Part shown: positions 6,885-11,979 of the stretch, piece by piece
Numbering within the stretch: position 1 is the first letter of the stretch
Layout of the letters: each line of letters starts with the position of its first letter
From: JANSYP01 sp039184415
GTDB lineage: Bacteria; Pseudomonadota; Alphaproteobacteria; Rhodobacterales; Rhodobacteraceae
Direction: 5' to 3'
DNA: 11,979 nt
NCBI GenBank assembly: GCA_039184415.1
Contig: JBCDBB010000118.1
Span: 1 to 11,979 of the forward strand
The notes under the pieces: generated by a model
The model's database searches: none
What the model saw: only the letters and a program-made list of their open reading frames with translations
Told to the model about the DNA's origin: nothing
Program-made: the position numbers and the translations under genes

Positions 6885-7582
6885 ATGGCCCTGCAACTTG
6901 CGGGATGCCTGTTGTCCGTGCCCCGACTCCGGAAGAGTCCCGAACGGCGTCTCTTCGCGCCCTGGCCAGCGCCGGCGTAAGCATCTTCGGACAGGGCGCC
7001 CGCCGCAGTCAGCCATTGCATGTGAATGTGAAGAGCAGGGTCCGGCGATCCTCGCCGTCCACGGTCGAGGCTACCATTTCACTCCGGGCGCACGCGAAGT
7101 CGCCGGTGCCCCATCGACCGCATAGACGAATGTCTTGCTCGGAAGCGCCTTGGAGCGGCTGTCCACGCGATCGGCGACGCCGGAAAGGCTCAAGGTCCCC
7201 TCGGCACGGACACATGTCCTGCGACACAGAGCGGATACGGGTCATTCTCCAGACCCGGCCCGGGCGCGCCACGGTCGTCGGTGTAGACATCGTTGATCCT
7301 GTAGTAGGCGATGAAATCACCGCAAACCTCCCGGGCGCCCGCCGGAAGCCCCGGCAGAAAACGCGCGGCGGTGAGGCAGGCAGAAAAACGCGCGGAGTTA
7401 TCCATGATGTCCCCCGAGGGGTCCCTGGCCTCGTACGAGCTTTCGGGTTCAAGAGGTGCGACCGGTTCCATGCTCCAACAGAGATCGGAGCGCCTCATAG
7501 CCAAGCGTATCGCAAGACGCGCCGGTGATACGCGACGGACAGGGCTTTGCACTAGACGGCCTACCCGGCGGCGGACCCCGCC
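6885..7582. other. Long intergenic region with no confident gene
   Basis: About 700 bp between the tctC promoter region and the xoxJ-like stop; both flanking units run leftward. It contains small inverted repeats: GACTC-CGGAA-GAGTC at 6925-6939 and CGGCGA-TCC-TCGCCG at 7043-7057, the latter a 6-bp stem that could end leftward transcripts although no T-run follows. It also holds the possibly broken small reading described separately at 7071-7405. I see no recognisable domain, tRNA, insertion sequence or phage site in it. Confidence 0.6.
7071..7405 (-). pseudogene. Possible small gene interrupted by a frameshift, unknown function
   Basis: From an ATG at 7405, with GGGGGA about 6 bases upstream, a 71-codon reading (to a stop at 7190) has GC-rich third positions and a protein-like composition (GDFIAYYRINDVYTDD, then ENDPYPLCVAGHV). 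Near 7200 the coding character seems to move to the frame that is open from 7241 to a TAG at 7071, reading RAEGTLSLSGVADRVDSR and then KTFVYAVDG. One inserted or two deleted bases around 7195-7210 would join them into a protein of about 110 residues. I do not recognise a family. It could be a decayed gene, a sequencing error in an intact gene, or chance open frames in GC-rich DNA. The start could also lie further upstream, since the first frame is open to at least 7552. Confidence 0.33.
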
Positions 7583-8491
7583 TCAGCGCTCCGGCGGCAG
7601 GTGGGTCAGCCCGTATTCGGCAAAGATCGCCTCGATCCGCCCGTCCTCCAGCGCGTAGCGGATGGCGTCGTCGGCCCAGTAGCTGAGCGGACGATAGGCG
7701 AAATTGACACCGAGCCCGAGGGTCCAGTCCCCCTTGGAGAAACCCACGAGCGGCGGACGGTGCACCGCCACCCCCTCGCCCGCGCCCCATTCGAGCTGTG
7801 CCAGGGGCCCCATGGCCGCCATTACCTCACCGGCCTCCAGCGCCGCCATCGCCTCTTCCATGGTGGTGAAGCGGCGGATATTGGGCTGCAGCTGCCCGCC
7901 CGGAAAGGAGGACAGGTAGAAATCGGCGATCGAGTCGTTCTCCACCGCGACCGTGTCGAAGCGGAAATAGGCCGGCACCGGCCCGCCGTCGGGATAGGCC
8001 GCCTCGTCATAGGCGATCGCGATCTCCTCGGCGGCATACTGGCCGGTGAAGACGACCTGCTCCACCCGGCATTTGAAGGCGCTGTCATAGGGCACCCGCA
8101 TCATCACATTGCTGACGCGCCCGCCGATGATCGGCCCCTTCCAGACATTGTTGCGCAGATCCGCGTCGAGATTCTCGCCCGCGGCGACGAAATTGAACTT
8201 CGCCTCGACCCCCATGTCCTCGGCGATCAGCCGGCCGATCTCGATATCGATGCCCCGCGGCTTGCCCTTCTCCTCCCAGGAATAGGGCGGGAAATCCTCA
8301 TAGACCGCGATCTCGATCCAGCCGCGCTCCTGGATCGTGTCGAGATCATGGCCGACGATATCGCGCGAGGTGTTCTGCGGCTTGGGCTGCGGCACCCAGT
8401 CGGCGCAGGGATCATTGGCAAGCGCGCCCCCGGGAAATCCGAGGGCGGCCAGAATTGCGAGCGGGGCGATGAGCCGTTGAACCGAAGTCAT
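7583..8491 (-). CDS. XoxJ/MxaJ-like periplasmic binding protein associated with quinoprotein dehydrogenases
   Basis: 302 residues. The signal peptide is MTSVQRLIAPLAILAALG followed by a probable cleavage after ALA (25/26), giving a mature protein that starts NDPCADW. The fold is that of a type II (solute-binding-protein family 3-like) periplasmic binding protein: IEIAVYEDFPPYSWEEKGKP (59-78), then the conserved GIDIEIGRLIAEDMG. The segment WKGPIIGGRVSNVMMRVPYD (117-136) is characteristic of the MxaJ/XoxJ group of quinoprotein-dehydrogenase-associated binding proteins. Cys29 and Cys141 could form a disulfide. MxaJ/XoxJ proteins are thought to assist maturation or activation of PQQ alcohol dehydrogenases in the periplasm rather than feed an ABC permease. 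It follows the cytochrome gene by 18 bp, so the two are probably cotranscribed. The ribosome site is weak. No methanol or ethanol dehydrogenase gene lies in the window. Confidence 0.87.
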   Translation of the reverse strand: MTSVQRLIAPLAILAALGFPGGALANDPCADWVPQPKPQNTSRDIVGHDLDTIQERGWIEIAVYEDFPPYSWEEKGKPRGIDIEIGRLIAEDMGVEAKFNFVAAGENLDADLRNNVWKGPIIGGRVSNVMMRVPYDSAFKCRVEQVVFTGQYAAEEIAIAYDEAAYPDGGPVPAYFRFDTVAVENDSIADFYLSSFPGGQLQPNIRRFTTMEEAMAALEAGEVMAAMGPLAQLEWGAGEGVAVHRPPLVGFSKGDWTLGLGVNFAYRPLSYWADDAIRYALEDGRIEAIFAEYGLTHLPPER

Positions 8492-8509
8492 GCCTGCGGA
8501 TGTGTGCCC

Positions 8510-9205
8510 TTACTGCGCCGCTGACAAGCCGACGGTCAGGGTTTCTTCGGCCTTGCCGAAATCGTTGGGATCGGCCGCAAGGATCGCCGCGGCGCGCAGC
8601 GCGATACTGTCGGCGACAGGCGCGCCCGACAGGGTTTCGATCTGCTCGCCGATCTCAATCAACTGCGCATGCGCGGCACTGGAATCCCCTGCCCCGTCGG
8701 CGGCCCAGCTTGCCAGCTGGTCGCGGATCTCCATCAGCGCGGGGCTGAACTCCTCCATCTGCTCATCATCGGGGCGCGTCTCGATATAGGAGCGGATCGC
8801 CCAAGCGGCTTTCTGGCCCAGCAGGTCGCCAAAGGCCGGCATCTTGGTGATCCCGTTCTGGGTGTAGCCCTCGACAAAGCGCTCGACATACCACTCGTCG
8901 CCATATTCCTCGGCTTCCAGGAACCGCAGATCCGGGGCCAGTCCGCCGGAAATCGATTCCAGCCCGTGGCAGCGCGCGCAGTTCTGGTTATAGCCCGACG
9001 CGCCGATGCGGATCGCCTCGGCCATGACCTCGTCGCCCATCTCGCGATAGGGGTTCTCGGTCAGCCATTCCTCGGGGTCTTCCAGATCCGGCAGCGTGTC
9101 GGTGTTCATGGGCTGCGGGGCGACATCGCCATGGGAATAGGCAGCACCCGCGGCCAGCAGCGTCACGGCCGTTGCGGCGCCCAGTCGTCTCAGAAAATCG
9201 GTCAT
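8510..9205 (-). CDS. Cytochrome c-550, PedF-like, electron acceptor for a PQQ alcohol dehydrogenase
   Basis: 231 residues from the ATG at 9205, chosen because AGGAGG lies 9 bases upstream and the product then opens with a signal peptide (residues 1-24, cleavage after AYS before HGD). The frame is open upstream to 9256 but lacks a better start. One c-type haem site is present: CARCH, with Cys76, Cys79 and the proximal ligand His80. KMPAFGDLL places Met122 as the likely sixth ligand. The context IRIGASGYNQNCARCHGLES with the N-terminal HGDVAPQPM matches the cytochrome c-550 PedF family, which takes electrons from PQQ-dependent alcohol dehydrogenases in the periplasm. Residues after about 150 form an acidic, Ala-rich helical tail of about 80 residues beyond the haem domain, whose role I cannot assign. 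First gene of the leftward PQQ unit. Confidence 0.9.
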   Translation of the reverse strand: MTDFLRRLGAATAVTLLAAGAAYSHGDVAPQPMNTDTLPDLEDPEEWLTENPYREMGDEVMAEAIRIGASGYNQNCARCHGLESISGGLAPDLRFLEAEEYGDEWYVERFVEGYTQNGITKMPAFGDLLGQKAAWAIRSYIETRPDDEQMEEFSPALMEIRDQLASWAADGAGDSSAAHAQLIEIGEQIETLSGAPVADSIALRAAAILAADPNDFGKAEETLTVGLSAAQ

Positions 9206-9359
9206 GTCAGAGTGCCTCCTCGAGCATTGGCCAAACCTTACCGGCGGGATTCGCACCCCGCGATTGGACTTTGGTTTGAGGCAGCTTGACGCAGGTCTTT
9301 GGTCGTATTTTCACCGCCGCGGCACGGACGGTAGCCTTGTCCGGAAAGGGAGGACCACC
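9206..9359. promoter_or_regulatory. Divergent control region between the cytochrome and PQQ-ABC binding-protein genes
   Basis: 154 bp separates the two divergent starts and must carry both promoters. Visible structure: CAAACC (9232-9237) and GGTTTG (9273-9278) enclose a second inverted repeat, GCGGG (9244-9248) with CCCGC (9257-9261), giving a nested arrangement. TTGGCCAA (9227-9234) is a small palindrome 22 bp from the cytochrome ATG. On the plus strand TTGACG (9286-9291) and TATTTT (9306-9311) are promoter-like, but the 14-bp spacer is too short to be convincing. No regulator gene is present nearby. Confidence 0.45.
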
Positions 9360-10532
9360 GTGCTGATACGACTTCTGGTTGTGTCTCTCGCGATGCTTGC
9401 GGTGACGCCGGCGCAGCCACAGACCAAACTCGACATCCCCGTCATCTACCTCCGCCAGGAGGTACCCGCGCCGCCGGTTCTGTCGAACCTCGACCCGATC
9501 CCGGAGGATCGCGGCATCGCCGGTGCAGAGCTCGGTCTGACCGACAATCTGACGACCGGCCGCTTCATGGGCCATGACTATAAGCTCGACCTGATCACCG
9601 TGCCCCAGGACGGCGATCTGCGGGGGGCCGCGGTCGATGCGCTCGGCCGGTCCAGGCTTCTGATCGTCGACGCCCCGGCCGAGGATCTGCTCATGATCGC
9701 CGATCTTCCCGCCGCCGAAGGCGCGCTGATCTTCAACGCCGCGGCGCCCGAGCCTGTGCTGCGCGGCGCCGAATGCCGGGCCAATGTGTTCCACAGCCTG
9801 CCGTCGCTCGCCATGCGCACCGACGCGCTGATGCAGTTCCTGCAGAAACGCCGCTGGGACGATCTGGTGATGGTCGCGGGCGTCTATGCCGTCGACGATG
9901 CCTATGCGGATGCGCTGGCCACCTCTGCGACCAAGTTCGGGCTGACCGTCCGCGAGCGCAAGGACTGGGTCTTCGACGCGGACATGCGCCGCAATGCCTC
10001 TCAGGAGGTGCCGCTCTTCACCCAGGATTTCGGCGAATATGACCTGCTGCTCGTCGCCGACGAGACCCGCGATTTCTGCCGCTACCTTGCCTACAACACG
10101 TGGGAGGCGCGCCCCGTCGCCGGCTCCGAAGGGCTGGAGCCCGTAACCTGGGCGCCGGTGGTCGAACAATGGGGCGCGGCACAGCTCCAGAACCGGTTCC
10201 GTGACCAGGCCGGGCGGAGCATGGCCAGCCGCGACTATGCCGCCTGGGCCGCGATGCGCGCCATCGGCGAGGCCGTGACCCGCACCACCGCGGCGGACGC
10301 CGCGACGCTGCGCGATTTCATGCTCTCGGACCAGTTCGAGCTTGCCGGCTTCAAGGGGCGGCCGCTGTCCTTCCGCACCTGGAACGGCCAGCTCCGCCAG
10401 CCGATCCCGCTCGTCACCCGCAGCGCACTCGTCGCCCAGGCCCCGCTCGAGGGCTTCCTGCACCCGGTGACGGAACTTGACACGCTCGGCGCCGACGCCC
10501 CCGAGACCGACTGCACCGCTTTCACAGAATGA
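9360..10532 (+). CDS. ABC-type substrate-binding protein of the PQQ-dependent alcohol dehydrogenase system
   Basis: 390 residues from the GTG at 9360. This start is preferred over the ATG at 9204 because GGGAGG lies just upstream and the product then begins with a signal peptide (MLIRLLVVSLAMLAVTPAQ). The earlier start would overlap the divergent promoter region and the opposite gene. The protein has the periplasmic-binding-protein type I (Leu/Ile/Val-like) arrangement. The N-terminal segments VIYLRQEVPAPPVLSNLDP (28-46) and GAELGLTDNLTTGRFMGHDY (55-74) are characteristic of the PQQ-ABC binding-protein family found beside quinoprotein alcohol dehydrogenases. Cysteines at 139, 240 and 385 remain in the mature protein. 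The ligand is not known for this family. It is followed after 22 bp by the beta-propeller gene, so they are probably cotranscribed. The ATPase and permease partners are expected beyond the right edge. Confidence 0.87.
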   Translation: MLIRLLVVSLAMLAVTPAQPQTKLDIPVIYLRQEVPAPPVLSNLDPIPEDRGIAGAELGLTDNLTTGRFMGHDYKLDLITVPQDGDLRGAAVDALGRSRLLIVDAPAEDLLMIADLPAAEGALIFNAAAPEPVLRGAECRANVFHSLPSLAMRTDALMQFLQKRRWDDLVMVAGVYAVDDAYADALATSATKFGLTVRERKDWVFDADMRRNASQEVPLFTQDFGEYDLLLVADETRDFCRYLAYNTWEARPVAGSEGLEPVTWAPVVEQWGAAQLQNRFRDQAGRSMASRDYAAWAAMRAIGEAVTRTTAADAATLRDFMLSDQFELAGFKGRPLSFRTWNGQLRQPIPLVTRSALVAQAPLEGFLHPVTELDTLGADAPETDCTAFTE

Positions 10533-10554
10533 TCTCTTCAGGAGAGGACTGACC

Positions 10555-11529
10555 ATGAAGACGACCCTCGCAGCCCTGCTTGCGACCTGCGCCGCCATGC
10601 CGGCCCTGGCCGCGGGCGAGATCTGGGTAACCAACGAAAAGGACGACACCGTCAGCGTCATCGATGTCGGGACGCTGGAGGTGGTGCGCACGATCGAGAC
10701 CGGCGAACGCCCCCGCGGCATCACCTTTTCGAAGGATTTTTCAAAGCTTTATATCTGCGCCTCGGACAGCGACACCGTGCAGGTGATGGACCCGGAGACC
10801 GGCGAGATCCTCTATGATCTGCCCTCGGGCGAGGATCCCGAACAGTTCGTGCTCCATCCCGACGACCGCCATCTCTACATCGCCAACGAGGACGATGCGA
10901 TCACCACCGTGGTCGACACCGAAACGCGTCAGGTCGTGGCCCAGATCGATGTCGGCATCGAGCCCGAGGGCATGGCGGTGAACAAATCCGGGTCGGTCGC
11001 TATCACGACTTCCGAGACCACCAACATGGCGCACTGGATCGACACCGAAACTCACGAGCTTTTCGCCAACACGCTGGTCGATTCGCGCCCCCGTCACGCC
11101 GAGTTCATCAAGGATGACGGCGAGCTCTGGGTCTCGGCCGAGATCGGCGGCACCATCTCGGTCTTCGAGACCGAGGGCCAGACCGAGATCGCCAAGATCG
11201 ATTTCGAGATCGACGGGATGCATCCCGACCGGGTCCAGCCCGTGGGCTTCGAATTCACCGAAGACGAAAAGACAGCCTTCGTCGCGCTCGGCCCCTCGAA
11301 CCATGTCGCCGTGGTCAACGCCGACACCTACGAGGTCGAGGACTATATCCTCGTCGGCCGCCGGGTCTGGCACATGGCCTTCAGCCCAGACAAATCGCTG
11401 CTCTTCACCACCAACGGCGTGTCCGGCGACGTGACCGTGATCGATGTCGAAAGCCGCGAGCCGATCAAATCGATCAAGGTCGGCCGCTTCCCCTGGGGTG
11501 CCGCGATGCGGCCCACCACGAGCGGGTGA
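10555..11529 (+). CDS. Periplasmic YVTN-type beta-propeller protein, PQQ-dependent catabolism-associated
   Basis: 324 residues from the ATG at 10555, preceded by AGGAGAGG. An upstream in-frame ATG (10477) lies inside the previous gene and has no signal sequence after it. Signal peptide MKTTLAALLATCAAMPALA, cleavage near 19/20. The rest is about seven beta-propeller blades with repeated pattern xLYxxNxxDxTVxVIDxxTxxVxxxIxVGxxPxG. Clear copies are EIWVTNEKDDTVSVIDVGT (22-40), LYICASDSDTVQVMD (65-79), LYIANEDDAITTVVD (107-121), LWVSAEIGGTISVFE (191-205) and LLFTTNGVSGDVTVIDV (282-298). Such proteins occur with PQQ alcohol dehydrogenases and the linked ABC genes, but their biochemical role is not established. 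They do not carry the tryptophan-docking motifs of the dehydrogenases, so this is not itself the PQQ enzyme. The final blade (VGRFPWGAAMRP) closes the ring, so the protein is full length. Confidence 0.92.
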   Translation: MKTTLAALLATCAAMPALAAGEIWVTNEKDDTVSVIDVGTLEVVRTIETGERPRGITFSKDFSKLYICASDSDTVQVMDPETGEILYDLPSGEDPEQFVLHPDDRHLYIANEDDAITTVVDTETRQVVAQIDVGIEPEGMAVNKSGSVAITTSETTNMAHWIDTETHELFANTLVDSRPRHAEFIKDDGELWVSAEIGGTISVFETEGQTEIAKIDFEIDGMHPDRVQPVGFEFTEDEKTAFVALGPSNHVAVVNADTYEVEDYILVGRRVWHMAFSPDKSLLFTTNGVSGDVTVIDVESREPIKSIKVGRFPWGAAMRPTTSG

Positions 11530-11653
11530 CCGCCTGCGGGCGCGCATCCGGACACCCGAACCTGCGCACCCTCTCCAACCCGGACCAAACCACGAACACA
11601 CCAGTACGGATTGTTCGTTTGGACATTTCGTACAAACCTTAACGGAGACTGAT
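11530..11653 (+). other. Leader region before the secreted-protein gene
   Basis: 124 bp between the beta-propeller stop and the next ATG. It begins with mutually exclusive small hairpins around the stop codon (GCGG-GTGA-CCGC at 11522-11533 and CCGC-CT-GCGG at 11530-11539). It then has a C/A-rich stretch to about 11590, and last the interleaved inverted repeats listed separately. No convincing -35/-10 pair is seen, so readthrough from the upstream gene is the simplest source of transcript. Confidence 0.5.
11592..11633 (+). promoter_or_regulatory. Candidate H-type pseudoknot / interleaved inverted repeats in the leader
   Basis: Arm pair 1: ACGAACA (11592-11598) with TGTTCGT (11612-11618), 7 perfect pairs. 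Arm pair 2: GTACGGA (11604-11610) with TTCGTAC (11627-11633), 7 pairs including one G-U. The left arm of pair 2 lies in the loop of pair 1 and its right arm lies outside, which is pseudoknot topology. Connecting segments would be 5, 1 and 8 nt, which fits a compact H-type fold. GGAG of the next gene starts 11 bases further on. As an alternative, CCAAA (11585-11589) with TTTGG (11618-11622) extends pair 1 past a 3-base bulge, or the repeats could be protein-binding DNA. Confidence 0.35.
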
Positions 11654-11979
11654 ATGACCCGCTTTCTGACTGCCTGCGCCCTCTGTGCCGCCCTGCCATT
11701 CGCCGCATTTGCCGACACCGACGATGACGAGGACGAAGGCTTCGGTCTCGCCGGCATCCTGTCGTCGGGCAACAAGGAAGACCTTCCGCCGGTCACGCTC
11801 AGCGCCGGGATGCCGCTCTCCGATGCAGGCTGGCAATTGAAATCAGGGACTTACTATGAGTTCGAGATCGAAGCCGACGGCAGCCAGGAACTCGCGCTGG
11901 TGGGACCGGAGTTCTTTCGCGCGATCTGGATTGATGAAGTTGTGATCGAAGGGCTGGAGATTCGCCCTCTCGGCCTCGA
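11654..11979 (+). CDS. Small secreted protein of the PQQ alcohol-oxidation cluster, unknown function (3' end off window)
   Basis: The first 108 residues are visible and the frame is open to the right edge. The ATG at 11654 follows ACGGAG at a suitable distance. Signal peptide MTRFLTACALCAALPFAAFA, cleavage about 20/21, then a strikingly acidic linker DTDDDEDEGFG. The mature part reads as a beta-rich domain (LKSGTYYEFEIEADGSQELA, then GPEFFRAIWIDEVVIEGLEI). This wording resembles uncharacterised periplasmic proteins encoded in ped/exa-type PQQ alcohol dehydrogenase clusters between the beta-propeller and ABC transporter genes. That placement is from memory of the cluster type and the function is unknown. 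The acidic Asp/Glu run just after cleavage could bind a cation or interact with a basic partner, but nothing in the sequence proves it. Confidence 0.85.
   Translation, partial: MTRFLTACALCAALPFAAFADTDDDEDEGFGLAGILSSGNKEDLPPVTLSAGMPLSDAGWQLKSGTYYEFEIEADGSQELALVGPEFFRAIWIDEVVIEGLEIRPLGL

Noticed and set aside
6759..7016. Upstream extension of the tctC reading frame by 86 codons
   Set aside because: It would bury the signal peptide inside the protein and cover the promoter and operators; the ATG at 6758 has a strong GGGAGGTGAC site.
7043..7057. CGGCGA-TCC-TCGCCG stem as a rho-independent terminator
   Set aside because: There is no T-run after the stem on the relevant strand, so it cannot be distinguished from a chance hairpin in GC-rich DNA.
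7009..7452. 147-codon minus-strand frame in the intergenic region as a gene
   Set aside because: Arg/Pro-rich, no ribosome site or motif; the better coding-like signal lies in the two other minus-strand frames.
9286..9311. TTGACG...TATTTT as a definite promoter for the rightward unit
   Set aside because: The spacer is only 14 bp, outside the usual 16-18 bp, so it is mentioned but not called as a promoter.
9207..10724. Long minus-strand open frame (505 codons) opposite the PQQ-ABC binding protein
   Set aside because: It overlaps a gene with a signal peptide and family motifs on the plus strand and begins inside the beta-propeller gene; the composition is that of a shadow frame.
10580..11520. 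Periodic similarity suggesting a DNA tandem repeat
   Set aside because: It reflects the protein-level beta-propeller blades; the DNA copies are too diverged to be a repeat array or CRISPR.
10741..11796. Minus-strand open frame (351 codons) opposite the beta-propeller gene
   Set aside because: Antisense to a well-supported repeat protein; its HG/GD-rich pattern mirrors the propeller repeats.

Overview
The window is GC-rich, codon-biased bacterial DNA. Its gene content (tripartite tricarboxylate transporter, FCD-type GntR regulator, PQQ-linked periplasmic proteins of the PedF/XoxJ type) suggests an alphaproteobacterium, most likely a Rhodobacterales/Roseobacter-like organism. This placement is inferred from gene content and style. 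There is no rRNA or other phylogenetic marker in the window.

Left block (about 1-6884, all minus strand, transcribed right to left): one compact catabolic operon in the order tctC - tctB - tctA - enolase-superfamily sugar-acid dehydratase - gntR - pdxA-like dehydrogenase - aldehyde dehydrogenase, which runs off the left edge. Most junctions are 3 to 31 bp. The exception is the 81-bp tctC-tctB gap, which holds a hairpin. A good sigma-70-like promoter (TTGACG, 17 bp, TATGAC on the minus strand) lies upstream of tctC. Two copies of a TTGGTAT(T/G)CCAA palindrome sit there, one inside the promoter spacer and one just upstream of the -35 box. They look like operators for the operon's own GntR-family repressor. 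The proposed logic is that a periplasmic binding protein and TTT permease import an acidic, sugar-acid-like substrate, the dehydratase makes a 2-keto-3-deoxy acid, and the two dehydrogenases carry carbon on, with 2-oxoglutarate as the probable outlet.

Middle (about 6885-7582): nearly 700 bp without a confident gene. It holds a coding-looking minus-strand reading that seems to be broken by a frameshift (7071-7405), plus a few small hairpins.

Right block (7583-11979): a divergent pair of units tied to PQQ-dependent alcohol oxidation. Leftward run a PedF-like cytochrome c-550 and a XoxJ/MxaJ-like periplasmic binding protein. Rightward run the substrate-binding protein of the PQQ-alcohol-dehydrogenase-associated ABC system, a YVTN beta-propeller protein, and a small secreted protein cut by the right edge. 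No PQQ dehydrogenase, ABC ATPase or permease is in view. They would be expected just beyond the right edge. The 123-bp leader before the last gene contains two interleaved inverted repeats whose spacing would permit an H-type RNA pseudoknot just upstream of the ribosome binding site.

The most interesting points are the operator/promoter architecture of the sugar-acid operon, the unusual Glu at the first metal-ligand position of its dehydratase, the poorly understood PQQ-ABC/beta-propeller system, and the candidate pseudoknot leader.
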